Below are positions 44,996 to 54,351 of a stretch of DNA of 64,000 nt, one piece after another. Source of the stretch: Bacteroidetes bacterium HLUCCA01 (GTDB lineage Bacteria; Bacteroidota; Rhodothermia; Balneolales; HLUCCA01); contig LIHN01000007.1 in NCBI GenBank assembly GCA_001314545.1, forward strand, positions 119,940 to 183,939, written 5' to 3'. Position 1 is the first letter of the stretch; each line of letters begins with the position of its first letter. Position numbers and translations under genes: made by a program. Below the pieces are notes generated by a model that saw nothing but the letters and a program-made list of their open reading frames with translations, was not told the DNA's origin and ran no database searches.

Positions 44996-45631
44996 TTACC
45001 CGTTGATCAGGGCCGCCACTGCAGTGAGTTCATCCTCATTGATCAGGTGGCCCATCCCGGGATAAATACGCTTGTCAACCACTGCGCCGAGTTCGGTCAG
45101 CATCGCTGCGGATTCATGAACCCGCTCTACTGGAATGTGAAAATCTACATCACTACACCCCATCAGAACCGGCGTGCCGGAAAAATCGCCGGAATAATGG
45201 CTTTTTTCGATGTATGGACCGATGAGTCCGCCACTCAGTGCCATAATTCCGCCATACTTGCGGGCGTTTCGGGCAGCGTACTCCAACGAGAGACATGCAC
45301 CCTGGGAAAATCCCAGGAGGTAGATCTGTTCATGCTTCAAGCCCGCATCCACAAAACGCATAACTATTTTATGCAGATTCTCCAGGGCCGAGTCCAGCCA
45401 GGGTTGATTTAACTGCCAGGGCTGTAAAAAACTGGTGGGGTACCAGGTATGATGGGTAGCCCGGGGAAAAGCAAACGCTACGTTCGGCTCCTGTACCACT
45501 TCCGCGGCGAGCTGCTGCATACCATCCGACGCATCCCCCCGACCATGCACAAAAATCACGGCCTTTTCGGCCTCAGAAGGATCAACGCCTTTGAATACGA
45601 CGTTACTGAATTGATGTAATGGCTCGTTCAT
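44996..45631 (-). CDS. Alpha/beta hydrolase, carboxylesterase/phospholipase family
   Basis: About 211-residue cytosolic hydrolase of the dienelactone-hydrolase/carboxylesterase-2 type. The oxyanion-hole segment VIFVHGRGDASDG is near 26-37, nucleophile Ser109 is in LLGFSQGACLS, the acid is in GCSDVDFHIPVERV and the His is in GMGHLINEDE, so the triad is complete. ATG 45631 (MNEPLHQFSNVVF) is preferred; the frame extends upstream to 45724 without homologous sequence. Substrate unknown, probably a small ester or lysophospholipid. It converges with the UspA gene, 6 bases apart. Confidence 0.87.
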   Translation of the reverse strand: MNEPLHQFSNVVFKGVDPSEAEKAVIFVHGRGDASDGMQQLAAEVVQEPNVAFAFPRATHHTWYPTSFLQPWQLNQPWLDSALENLHKIVMRFVDAGLKHEQIYLLGFSQGACLSLEYAARNARKYGGIMALSGGLIGPYIEKSHYSGDFSGTPVLMGCSDVDFHIPVERVHESAAMLTELGAVVDKRIYPGMGHLINEDELTAVAALING

Positions 45632-45998
45632 GGGGTTCGAAGAATTAGAGGTTGATGGTATCACTGCAATTTTAAGTACACGTACACCGGCGCGGGCAGA
45701 AAACGGTGCCTGTCGTTTGCACACGAAATATCATACCTGAAAGCATACTCAATTTTATTTGTTTAAACAACAATCGACCTTGCAAATTCGTTCTGATGGT
45801 TTTTTTCAGCTTTTTGTCGATATTCAGGCCACCAGAGATCCGGACTCATGACGGGCGGTGCCTTACACGACTGCCAAACACTGAAGCAGGTTGCATGAAC
45901 GTGCGTTGAAGGCTGGGTTGTCCCCGAACCCTCATAGGTTGCATGAATCGATTAATAGTATGTTTTACATAGATTGTAATCATAATTAAGTACATGTT
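45632..45998. other. AT-rich divergent intergenic region with a short direct repeat
   Basis: About 370 bases before the hydrolase (minus) and MATE (plus) genes. AGGTTGCATGAA occurs twice (about 45889 and 45937), about 48 bases apart, near the MATE gene start. No gene or terminator was recognised. Confidence 0.4.
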
Positions 45999-47297
45999 TT
46001 GAATAAACAAATCCTTCGGCTGGCCATTCCCAACATCATCAGCAATCTGTCCGTCCCGCTGCTCGGGGCGGTAGACACGGCACTGGTAGGTCGACTGGAT
46101 GGCGTGTACTATCTGGGTGCGCTGGCCATCGGCGGGATGATTTTCAGCGTTCTTTATATGGGTTTCGGATTTCTGCGCATGGGGACCACCGGACTCACAG
46201 CCAATGCCTTCGGAGCGGGAAACCGCTCGGAAGCAGGACTGGTACTCAGCCGGGCAATCATCACGGGTGCGCTTGTCAGCCTTGCTCTCATCGCCCTTCA
46301 GTCGTTCATTTTTGCCCTGGCCATGCTTATTGTCAGCACCTCGGCCGAGGTGGCACACTACGCAGGGGTCTATTTTTTCATCCGGATCTGGGATGCACCG
46401 GCGGTTCTGGGGCTCTATGCCATTCAGGGCTGGTTTCTGGGCATGCAAAACGCCCGCTACCCGATGTACATCACCATTTTCATCAACCTGCTGAATATCG
46501 CCCTGAACGTGTATTTCATCTACGGGTTGGGCATGACCGTAGATGGCGTGGCACTGGGGACCGTCATCGCCCAATATGCCGGACTCCTGCTCGCCGCCGG
46601 GTTGTTCTTCCACCGGTATGGCCGGGCCTACCTGAACCTCGGTCGGGATGCCATCATGGCCCTTGAGGGAATCAAACGCTTTTTCAGTGTGAGCCGGGAT
46701 ATTTTTATCCGCACCATGAGCCTGCTGTTCACCTACTCCTTCTTCACAGTGCAAAGTGCGGCGCTGGGCGATGAAATTCTGGCGGCCAACACCATTCTGC
46801 TGCAACTCTGGCACCTTATGGCCTACGGCGTGGATGGTTTCGCCTACGCCGCCGAAAGCATTACCGGCAGGTACATGGGAGCCCGGCAAGGCAAACGACT
46901 CCGTCGGGCGGTCGGGTTATTGATTGCCTGGGGCATGGGTCTGGGCGCTGTATTCAGTCTGCTCTATGGTTTATTCGATGTACAGTTACTGCGAATTTTC
47001 ACCGATAACGACGCCCTCATCGCCCTGGCCCTGTCCTTTATGGTCTGGACTATCGCTGCACCCCTGGTCAACAGCTTCTGTTTCATGCTGGACGGCGTGT
47101 TTATCGGGGCCACCGTGACCGCGCCCATGCGCAATTCCATGCTGATATCAACATTTCTGGTGTTTGTGCCGGTATATTACCTGACCGTAGCCTGGCTGGG
47201 AAATCATGCCCTCTGGCTGGCCATGGTAGCCTATATGCTGGCCCGGGGAAGCACCCTGCTGTACTATTTGCCACGGAAAATTTTGAACCCGGACTGA
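45999..47297 (+). CDS. MATE-family efflux transporter (DinF-like)
   Basis: 432-residue inner-membrane Na+ or H+/drug antiporter with twelve helices in two MatE halves (IPNIISNLSVPLLGAVDTALVGRL and FTYSFFTVQSAALGDEILAANTILLQLW). GVDGFAYAAESITGRYMGA is a DinF-branch signature. The start codon is TTG at 45999; no ATG precedes the first helix in this frame (an ATG at 45993 runs into a stop). 63 bases separate it from the SelO gene on the same strand, so they may share a transcript. The exported compound is unknown. Confidence 0.9.
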   Translation: MNKQILRLAIPNIISNLSVPLLGAVDTALVGRLDGVYYLGALAIGGMIFSVLYMGFGFLRMGTTGLTANAFGAGNRSEAGLVLSRAIITGALVSLALIALQSFIFALAMLIVSTSAEVAHYAGVYFFIRIWDAPAVLGLYAIQGWFLGMQNARYPMYITIFINLLNIALNVYFIYGLGMTVDGVALGTVIAQYAGLLLAAGLFFHRYGRAYLNLGRDAIMALEGIKRFFSVSRDIFIRTMSLLFTYSFFTVQSAALGDEILAANTILLQLWHLMAYGVDGFAYAAESITGRYMGARQGKRLRRAVGLLIAWGMGLGAVFSLLYGLFDVQLLRIFTDNDALIALALSFMVWTIAAPLVNSFCFMLDGVFIGATVTAPMRNSMLISTFLVFVPVYYLTVAWLGNHALWLAMVAYMLARGSTLLYYLPRKILNPD

Positions 47298-47360
47298 ACT
47301 ATTCCATCCGTATGCGGTTTTTACAATAAGTAGCCCTGCGTATACTCATTGATCCCCTTT

Positions 47361-48890
47361 ATGAAAATCTCCATCCCTTTCCGCAACACGTACAACACCC
47401 TGCCCGACGTTTTTTTTCAGAAAATTGAACCCACTCCGGTTTCGGACCCGCAATTACTCCATTTCAATAGCACTCTGGCACAGGATCTGTGCATCAGCCT
47501 GCTGCACGATGACGGCACGGCGATGAATGCAGACCTCAAACCCGCAGGTCTATCACAGGATATCGCCTCAACCCTGGCGGCGGTTTTCTCCGGCAATACC
47601 CTCCCCGATGGCGCCGAGCCCCTGGCCATGGCCTATGCCGGACATCAGTTCGGTCATTTTGTGCCCCAGCTGGGTGATGGCAGGGCAATTTTACTGGGCG
47701 AGGTAACCGATAGCGCTGGCCGGCAACGGGATATCCAACTCAAAGGCGCTGGCCGGACCCGCTTCTCCCGCGGCGGCGATGGTCGTGCAGCCCTCGGACC
47801 CGTAATCCGTGAATACATCGTCAGTGAAGCCATGCACGCCCTGGGCATACCCACAACCCGCGCCCTGGCCATGGTCCGCACCGGCGAACCGGTCTACCGG
47901 GAGACACCCCTGCCCGGCGCCATCGTAACCAGGGTGGCCAACGCCCACATCCGGGTAGGTACATTCGAATACTTCGCGGCCCGGCAAAACACCGATGCCA
48001 TAAAATCCCTGGCCGATTACGTCATCAACCGACTCTACCCGCATTGCCGGGAGCACCCCCATCCCTACCGCGCCCTGCTCACCGAAATCATGCGCGCCCA
48101 GGCCAACCTGGTAGCCGGATGGATGCACGTCGGCTTTATTCACGGAGTGATGAACACAGACAACTGCTCGGTTGCAGGCGAAACCATTGATTACGGCCCC
48201 TGTGCCTTCATGGATCACTTTGATGCCGCCCGGGTATTCAGCTCCATCGACCATCAGGGTCGGTACGCCTACAAGAATCAGCCCCTGATTGCCCGATGGA
48301 ATCTGGAAAATCTGGGCGCCTGTCTGGCTCCCCTCCTGGCTGACACCACCGAAGAAGCCGTAGACCATATAAAAGCCTCGGTCGAGGTCTACCGCTCAGA
48401 GTTTGATGCACACTGGCAACGTGGATTCCTGCGAAAAATCGGTCTTGAAACAACGTCACCCGGGCCGGTTCTGCCCCTGGTACACGAGCTGCTGGAACGG
48501 ATGCAGAAAGATCGCGCCGACTTCACCAACACCTTCCGTTTTTTGGGCGATGACGATGAGAACCTCACCCGGTTCCGCACACAATTCAGACCGGATGAGG
48601 GTATTGACGCATGGATTCAGGCGTGGAAAAGCGCGATTAAACTGGAGTACGGTCCTGAAAACGACCTGAAACAGGCTCGTGCCGCAATGAACGCGGTCAA
48701 TCCGGCCTACATCCCCCGAAATCACCGGGTGGAGGAAGCACTTACAGCAGCCCTGCACGGCGATATGCAGCCAACCCAAACCCTTTTGGATCTGCTGGCC
48801 GATCCATACCGTGAACGTCACGGCTACGAGGTCTACATGGAGCCTCCCAAACCGGAAGAAGTTGTGCATCAGACCTTCTGCGGGACCTGA
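47361..48890 (+). CDS. selO: SelO/YdiU protein adenylyltransferase (AMPylase) pseudokinase
   Basis: About 509-residue enzyme of the SelO family, which transfers AMP from ATP to Ser/Thr/Tyr of redox proteins. Diagnostic blocks: AYAGHQFGHFVPQLGDGRAILLGEV-type start (near 90-115), LKGAGRTRFSRGGDGRAALGPV, VGTFEYFA, HGVMNTDNCSVAGETIDYGPCAFMD. The Asp/Asn catalytic and metal ligands of the pseudokinase are retained. ATG 47361 is preferred over TTG 47349. Many SelO proteins end in a selenocysteine- or Cys-containing tail; this one ends HQTFCGT, with Cys three residues from the end. Length is normal. Likely involved in oxidative-stress control. Confidence 0.94.
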   Translation: MKISIPFRNTYNTLPDVFFQKIEPTPVSDPQLLHFNSTLAQDLCISLLHDDGTAMNADLKPAGLSQDIASTLAAVFSGNTLPDGAEPLAMAYAGHQFGHFVPQLGDGRAILLGEVTDSAGRQRDIQLKGAGRTRFSRGGDGRAALGPVIREYIVSEAMHALGIPTTRALAMVRTGEPVYRETPLPGAIVTRVANAHIRVGTFEYFAARQNTDAIKSLADYVINRLYPHCREHPHPYRALLTEIMRAQANLVAGWMHVGFIHGVMNTDNCSVAGETIDYGPCAFMDHFDAARVFSSIDHQGRYAYKNQPLIARWNLENLGACLAPLLADTTEEAVDHIKASVEVYRSEFDAHWQRGFLRKIGLETTSPGPVLPLVHELLERMQKDRADFTNTFRFLGDDDENLTRFRTQFRPDEGIDAWIQAWKSAIKLEYGPENDLKQARAAMNAVNPAYIPRNHRVEEALTAALHGDMQPTQTLLDLLADPYRERHGYEVYMEPPKPEEVVHQTFCGT

Positions 48891-49010
48891 AAACAGACTG
48901 AAAAGTTGAAGCTGAAACGGGTCCGTGACTCCGGCGATGTCGGCGTTGCGCAATCCCCCGGCAGGGCTGTCAGACCAGCTGCAATGAAAACGATTTTTCC
49001 GGAACCGACC

Positions 49011-50885
49011 TCACACAAATCGCACGGTGAAAACCGATCCCTCTCCCTGCACACTTTCGGCCTGTATGGATCCACCCATAGCTTCAACCTGATTTCTGAT
49101 CAGGAACAAACCCAATCCCCGGGCGTCCGGATTCCCATGGAAGGTGCGGTACATCCCGAATAACTGGTCGCCATAGCGCTGCATATCCAGTCCCAGACCA
49201 TTATCGCTTACCTTCAGTATCACCTCGCCGCAGGACTGCTCTGCACTAACCACTATTTCCAGCCGACGGTAGTGCGACCGGTACTTGATACAGTTACTCA
49301 GCAAGTTCAACAGAATACTGTCCAGGTACGATGGAACCACATGCACCTCCAGGTCCTCCGGAACGTCAACCTTCAGCCGCACCAGGTGACTGTCCAGCTC
49401 CTCACGGATGAAATCAAGCACTTTGACAATTCCCTCAGCCAGATTCACCTTCGTTTTCGGTGGATTCACGTTTCGGTTGATGGTCAGTACCTCGTTGAGG
49501 TTACGGATAGTCTCATCCAGTTTATTTCCGGTCTCTCCCAGCATATCCAGCATGAGCTCACGCTCCTGAATGGAAGTACTTTCCCGCAGGATATCCAGCA
49601 AACCCATGATATTGCTGGCATGACTTCGTACGTTATGCGATACAATCTGCGCAAAATGCAGCAACCGGTTATTTTGGTCGCCCGTGACTTTCACGAGGTT
49701 TTCAAGCATCCTGTTCTGCTCACGCAACCGGGTAACATCCTGGGCGTAACCAAACCAGGTCACCCAGTCCGGCGACTGCTGCTCGGGTTGGGCATCTACC
49801 TGGATCAACGCCGCCTCACTTCCGGTATTCAGATGGACCAGCGTGCTGAATGGCTGCATTAAACGAGCCGATTCTTCCAACATGGATCGTAATGTTTCGG
49901 TTTGCTCCTCACCGAGCATGATTTCCAATGCTTTAATGCTGCTGTCCATCAGATACTCCGCACTGGCAACCGGAAGCATCGCTACGATTCCCTCACTGAT
50001 GTAGGTAATGCGGATTTCGCCCTCGTTGCTGCGCACTATCTGGAAAATTGCACCCGGAACCGAATTGGTGAGTTTTTTGAGCTGATAAACCGTCTGGTCC
50101 AGTTGCCGTTTGGTGTGTACCTCCTCGTCAATATCCCGCACCGTGGCAAAATAGGCCTGCAGGTTTCCGTCTTTATCATACAGTTTGGCCGGCATCAGCA
50201 TTACCTCAAACCGCTCGCCATTCTTGCGTTTGAACGTAACCTGAAGGGTCTTACCCGGTTCAGGTTCCATATCGAACATCAAAAAAATCTCATCATAGAA
50301 CTCTTCCGGCCAGTAAGGAAAGGGAGGCGAGAGGCCGATGAGTTCTTCGGGAGAATAGCCGGTCATCTGACAAAAAGCGGGGTTTACACTGATCTGGATG
50401 GAGTCGGCATTCAGTATGGTAACCCCTTCCTGCATAGCCTCCACCAGTGAAGTAGTGATACCGCCCGACTCAATGAGCAGTTTTTCGGTTTCCTTGAGTT
50501 CCGTGATATCCTGGATGATGCCAAATATCCGGATTACCTCGCCATCGTGCGTATCGGCCCTTCCGGTGGTTTTTACAAAACGGGTTTTTCCATCCGGCCG
50601 GATCAGCCGGCACATGAGGGTATACGGCGACCCAAAGTTGACGGCCTTCATTACCGCACCCTCTACACGGGAGCGGTCGTCAGGATGGTAGTACTGAAGT
50701 GCATTATCCAGATTAGGGTTAAATTTTTCAGATGATAATCCATAAATAGTATATACTTCCTCCGTCCAGAGTACCTGCCCGGTTTTCGCATTCAGCTCCC
50801 ACGCACCGATACCAGCAAGGCTCTGAGCCTCACGCAACAATTCTCCCAATCGGTCTGCGGGCATTTCTACCGGCTTAGCCCCCAC
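49011..50885 (-). CDS. PAS-domain sensor histidine kinase
   Basis: 624-residue soluble kinase without membrane helices. Three PAS-like domains: about 10-130 (GIGAWELNAKTGQVLWTEEVYTIYGLS, with PAC end IFGIIQDITELKETEK), about 140-265 (MQEGVTILNADSIQISVNPAF, MTGYSPEELIGL) and a weaker one to about 390. The dimerisation domain has QIVSHNVRSHASNIMGLLDIL (His about 416). The ATPase has NLLSNCIKYRSHYR, VSDNGLGLDM and ARGLGLFLI. The GTG start at 50885 has a strong GGAGG site upstream. No receiver or regulator gene is adjacent; the divergent neighbour is another kinase-like ATPase. Confidence 0.91.
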   Translation of the reverse strand: MGAKPVEMPADRLGELLREAQSLAGIGAWELNAKTGQVLWTEEVYTIYGLSSEKFNPNLDNALQYYHPDDRSRVEGAVMKAVNFGSPYTLMCRLIRPDGKTRFVKTTGRADTHDGEVIRIFGIIQDITELKETEKLLIESGGITTSLVEAMQEGVTILNADSIQISVNPAFCQMTGYSPEELIGLSPPFPYWPEEFYDEIFLMFDMEPEPGKTLQVTFKRKNGERFEVMLMPAKLYDKDGNLQAYFATVRDIDEEVHTKRQLDQTVYQLKKLTNSVPGAIFQIVRSNEGEIRITYISEGIVAMLPVASAEYLMDSSIKALEIMLGEEQTETLRSMLEESARLMQPFSTLVHLNTGSEAALIQVDAQPEQQSPDWVTWFGYAQDVTRLREQNRMLENLVKVTGDQNNRLLHFAQIVSHNVRSHASNIMGLLDILRESTSIQERELMLDMLGETGNKLDETIRNLNEVLTINRNVNPPKTKVNLAEGIVKVLDFIREELDSHLVRLKVDVPEDLEVHVVPSYLDSILLNLLSNCIKYRSHYRRLEIVVSAEQSCGEVILKVSDNGLGLDMQRYGDQLFGMYRTFHGNPDARGLGLFLIRNQVEAMGGSIQAESVQGEGSVFTVRFV

Positions 50886-51216
50886 GTGTAACCTCCAAGT
50901 TTAGTTCCCCCATAATATGCATGTTTACCGGCATTATCGGCAGGATCAGCCCGGGGTATAAATGGTGCATCGCAAGCCCGGACTCGTCAATCAATATACT
51001 CGAACAATTTTTCAGCTGTAGGTGCGGCTGGCGGCAACACCGTCTTACCAATCCCTGCCCGCGCACATGGATCAGCCGGGAATCTACAAAAGAGCACCCT
51101 ATCACTTCGGAGTTAAATTAATACCGGCTTTGACCGATAACCCGGAAAACGCCCGACGAATTGTGTCTATTGCTGGTGCTTATTGTCTTCATTTACCTAT
51201 TAAAGCTTGAACTGCC
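50886..51216. other. Divergent intergenic region between two kinase genes
   Basis: About 330 bases that must hold both promoters. I see no gene or strong repeat. The ribosome site of the minus gene (GGAGG) lies at its left edge. Several short open frames here look spurious. Confidence 0.35.
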
Positions 51217-52152
51217 ATGGAAATTACCAAACCGCTTGACCTGGACGAAACTGCTATTTTCACCCTTGAAATGCATTCATTTCTGAACGTTTTATCTGTA
51301 CTAAGCGGGATATTGCAATATTTCCAGATGCAACCGGGCTGCGATGGATACTTTGACAATCCTGTACAAAAAATTCACGCACTCAGCGACGCCGTTAACG
51401 CCAACGACAAAGAGCACGTCAGTCCCCAAGCCATTATCGAGCTTAAGGAAGATATACTGAATTCCCTGAACCGGTTCAGAACAGAGCAACCCGAATACGG
51501 GGAAGGGGGCGAGTTCGAAGAGCTGACCGAACCCCTGGATGAGGTTCTGGCCGTACTTGATGTGCGGGTTGAAGAACTAAAATCCCGAAGTGAAGACCCT
51601 GAAGCCTGGATTTTCATCGATAAGGATGAGTACCTGCACGAGTTTCATCACTTCTTTCTGGCCGTGCAAAAAAACAGCCTCGGCCGATACCGGATTATTC
51701 ACAACCTGGCCGACCAGCGCAGCAACGATTACCTGGTTAACCTGCGCATCGACAGCGACCTGAACGGTATGATTCCTCTGAAAATATTACTCAAAGATGT
51801 GGTTCGCGATGTGGTCTCCAATGCCCGCAAATACACCCCGCCGGGAGGTAAAATCAACGTGGGCATTTCCCTCAGCAAGGGAACACTCCGTTTCGTCTGC
51901 GAGGACTCCGGTATCGGTATCCCTGCCGATGAAATCGAAAAAGTAATCGGCTACACGTACCGGGCCAGCAACGTCGACGGCAAAATCCGAACCATGGGCA
52001 ATGGCTCCGGCCTCACGAAGGCCTGGTATGTTGTTCAGCAACTCGATGGCAGGATGTGGATCGACTCCGAAGTTGGATCAGGTACACGGATAACCGTGGA
52101 AGTACCGGTTCCGAAAACGGTGCTGCAGCAGGCACTGTCAATTGCATCGTAG
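51217..52152 (+). CDS. Histidine-kinase-like protein with atypical H-box region
   Basis: 311-residue soluble protein. The N-terminal helix pair begins EMHSFLNVLSVLSGIL, with His20 in a position like a minimal H-box (H-x-x-x-N), then acidic helices. Residues about 185-305 are a HATPase_c domain: DVVRDVVSNARKYTPPGGK (N-box), EDSGIGIPADEIE (G1), GNGSGLTKAWYVV (G2). There is no sensor domain. It may be an orphan kinase or a phosphotransfer partner for the divergent PAS kinase; the shared promoter region supports a functional link but does not prove one. Confidence 0.78.
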   Translation: MEITKPLDLDETAIFTLEMHSFLNVLSVLSGILQYFQMQPGCDGYFDNPVQKIHALSDAVNANDKEHVSPQAIIELKEDILNSLNRFRTEQPEYGEGGEFEELTEPLDEVLAVLDVRVEELKSRSEDPEAWIFIDKDEYLHEFHHFFLAVQKNSLGRYRIIHNLADQRSNDYLVNLRIDSDLNGMIPLKILLKDVVRDVVSNARKYTPPGGKINVGISLSKGTLRFVCEDSGIGIPADEIEKVIGYTYRASNVDGKIRTMGNGSGLTKAWYVVQQLDGRMWIDSEVGSGTRITVEVPVPKTVLQQALSIAS

Positions 52153-52233
52153 ATACGTACGTGAATCAGATCTTATGTTAAGGACCTGTCGCCGGGCAGA
52201 TTGCCGTATCACAAACCGGCGTTATAATCAGGT

Positions 52234-54351
52234 TCACTCAACCCTGCTTCGTACTACATCGGCTATGGCTTGCTCCGCCCGGCTGACATCGTTAAAATCC
52301 TCGGCAAACGCCGTAATAATGAAATCCTGCTGGCCAAACAGCACACCGCTGTCGCCACGAACATAGCTCAGGATACCCGTCTTGTTGGCAACGGTGTACT
52401 GCGGCGGCACCCCGGCCCGAAGCATGGTGTCGTCATCACAGTCTTTGAGCATATCCCAGAATAGCGCACGTTCAGGAGCATCCAGAATACGGCCGTGATA
52501 CAGAGCCAGGAGCAGTCGGTTCATATCCCGCGGACTGGTATAGTTCTGCCGACCTTCCTCAATGGCTTTGGTATCCATCATGTACCGCGCCAACACGGTC
52601 TGATCCATTTCAAGTGAGGTGGTCAAAGCATTAACCGCGTCCATTCCAACTTTGGCGATGATGACGTTGGTGGCCACATTATCCGATGTTTTTATCATCA
52701 GCCGCGCATAATCCAGCCAGCTTAATGCGAGCCCCGGACCTTCATGCTGCAGGTCGCCCGTTCCGCCAACGATGTCAGCTTCGGTGAGGGTATAGGTTTC
52801 GGACAGGTCGATATCGCCCTTTGCAGCCATCTGGAGTAAGGTTACCAGTATCGGAGTTTTAATGACACTGGCCGAGGGAACCTGTCGGTCGGCCTGGTGT
52901 GCAAAAAGCTCCGTGCCATCCGGTGCCTGGATAAGTACGCTGAGTGTAAGGTCTTCGGGGAGTTGCATTTGCATGGGTATGGGTTTCTCAAGTACAGGGG
53001 TGTCGGGGAAAAACTCGTGTGTGCGAAGCCGGGTTTGCGCGGCAGCCGGACTCTCGCCCAGTATCTCCTGAAAGACCGCACGCATACGGTGTGCCTCCCG
53101 GGCAAGATAGCTGTCAGGGAAAGACTGAACCGATCGGGTAAGCCGATGCAGCGCTTCGGTAACAGTGTCCTGCAGGGGTGTACTGAGCTCGTAGACGCGG
53201 AATGCAGTACTGCCGGTGCCGGGCATGGGCGTTTCGGAGCCTGGCGACGGAGCCTGGCCTGTTGTACCTGACTCCCTATCCGGTATCGGCACGTCAGCCA
53301 TCGCCAGCTCATTCATCACCGATCGACCAAACTCCACGTCTTCCCTCCAGAGCAGGGCTTCGGGTTTCATGCGTTCTGCCTGCTCCAGAACCGGCAAGGG
53401 TTCGACGCGCTGTTCATAGGGTTCAATAATCCGTGCTTCGGGTCGCTCACTCAGCAAGAAGGCGGAAATCGCGCGGTGCAGCGCCTCGGCTTCAGCGCGG
53501 TTATAGGAATTGCGTTTGAGTCGGTCTTCCTCGGCGGCATTCGTAAAAAAACTGGCTTCACTGATTACGCCCGGAATACCATAACTGCCTCGTAAAACAC
53601 CGGTTCCGCGGGTGGGAAAAATCGCGAAATCAGAAACCAGGCTCACCGGCGTTTCCCCGTCAAACATTGCGCCGGCAAGTTCCCGACCGATAAAACGACC
53701 CAGCAGCACACTTGCTTTATTTTGTGAAGCATTCCCGTGAAAGTATATAATCGGGAAGTTAACCGAGGTGTCAGCGGTCGCATTATGGTGAACCGAAACA
53801 AAGACATCGGCCTGATTTTCAACGGCCAGGCGGGCCCGGTCGGCCAGCTCAACAAAATCGTCTTCGGTACGTGTCATGAGCACCCGGGCCCCGTCTTTTT
53901 CCAGTAAATCGCGCAGATGCAAGGAAACACGAAGGTTCACCCATTCCTCGCGCTCACCGGTTGGACCAACCCGGAAGCTATCCGTGAGTGCGGTTCCCCC
54001 GTGCCCGGGATCGACCACCACGGTGAATCCGCGCAATGGCCGGGGGCCCGGTGACATGCAGGAGGCCAGCACCATGGTCAACAAGATAACCGGCAGTAAA
54101 TATCGGAGTCCGTTTCCGGCTTCACCTGCGGTGTGTGTCGTACCCGTTGCAGCTTTAAAACCTGGTTTACTCACTGCTCCTGCGGCGTGTGCCGTACCCG
54201 TAACTGGCTTATCTGCTTCACCTGCGGCATCGGCTGCAGCCGGCTTACCTGCCATGGCTGTCCTATGCGTAATCCCTGCCATGCCTGAAAGTCCGTCATT
54301 AGCTTTACGTCCAGTCCTGCCGTGATTGAATGTGCTTCGAAAAGGTGTCAT
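52234..54351 (-). CDS. Lipoprotein fusing N-acetylmuramoyl-L-alanine amidase and class A beta-lactamase-like domains
   Basis: 705-residue envelope protein. An Ala/Gly/Thr-rich N-terminus precedes a lipobox (LTMVLASC, Cys98). The Amidase_3 zinc domain (about 108-310) has VVVDPGHGGT (His117), FVSVHHNA and VISEASFF. After a Pro-rich linker (about 370-410) and a helical spacer comes a class A beta-lactamase-type domain: Ser495-Val-Ile-Lys498, Ser556-Asp-Asn558 and Lys657-Thr-Gly659, all intact, but the omega-loop is short (EEGRQNYTSP) as in beta-lactamase-related hydrolases. It would cleave cell-wall stem peptides at two points or combine cleavage with penicillin-type substrate binding. The ATG overlaps the upstream stop (ATGA), supporting the long N-terminus. 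Confidence 0.87.
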   Translation of the reverse strand: MTPFRSTFNHGRTGRKANDGLSGMAGITHRTAMAGKPAAADAAGEADKPVTGTAHAAGAVSKPGFKAATGTTHTAGEAGNGLRYLLPVILLTMVLASCMSPGPRPLRGFTVVVDPGHGGTALTDSFRVGPTGEREEWVNLRVSLHLRDLLEKDGARVLMTRTEDDFVELADRARLAVENQADVFVSVHHNATADTSVNFPIIYFHGNASQNKASVLLGRFIGRELAGAMFDGETPVSLVSDFAIFPTRGTGVLRGSYGIPGVISEASFFTNAAEEDRLKRNSYNRAEAEALHRAISAFLLSERPEARIIEPYEQRVEPLPVLEQAERMKPEALLWREDVEFGRSVMNELAMADVPIPDRESGTTGQAPSPGSETPMPGTGSTAFRVYELSTPLQDTVTEALHRLTRSVQSFPDSYLAREAHRMRAVFQEILGESPAAAQTRLRTHEFFPDTPVLEKPIPMQMQLPEDLTLSVLIQAPDGTELFAHQADRQVPSASVIKTPILVTLLQMAAKGDIDLSETYTLTEADIVGGTGDLQHEGPGLALSWLDYARLMIKTSDNVATNVIIAKVGMDAVNALTTSLEMDQTVLARYMMDTKAIEEGRQNYTSPRDMNRLLLALYHGRILDAPERALFWDMLKDCDDDTMLRAGVPPQYTVANKTGILSYVRGDSGVLFGQQDFIITAFAEDFNDVSRAEQAIADVVRSRVE
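54125..54235 (-). repeat. Degenerate repeats in the amidase-fusion N-terminal region
   Basis: The motif CCTGCGGYGTGTGYCGTACC recurs at 54125 and 54179, with a shorter copy from 54221. It encodes the Ala/Gly/Thr-rich stretch before the signal peptide and may have pushed the lipobox unusually far from the start. Confidence 0.55.

Noticed and set aside
45846..46889. 347-codon minus-strand open frame
   Set aside because: Antisense to the MATE transporter and rich in Gly/Gln/His runs typical of shadow frames.
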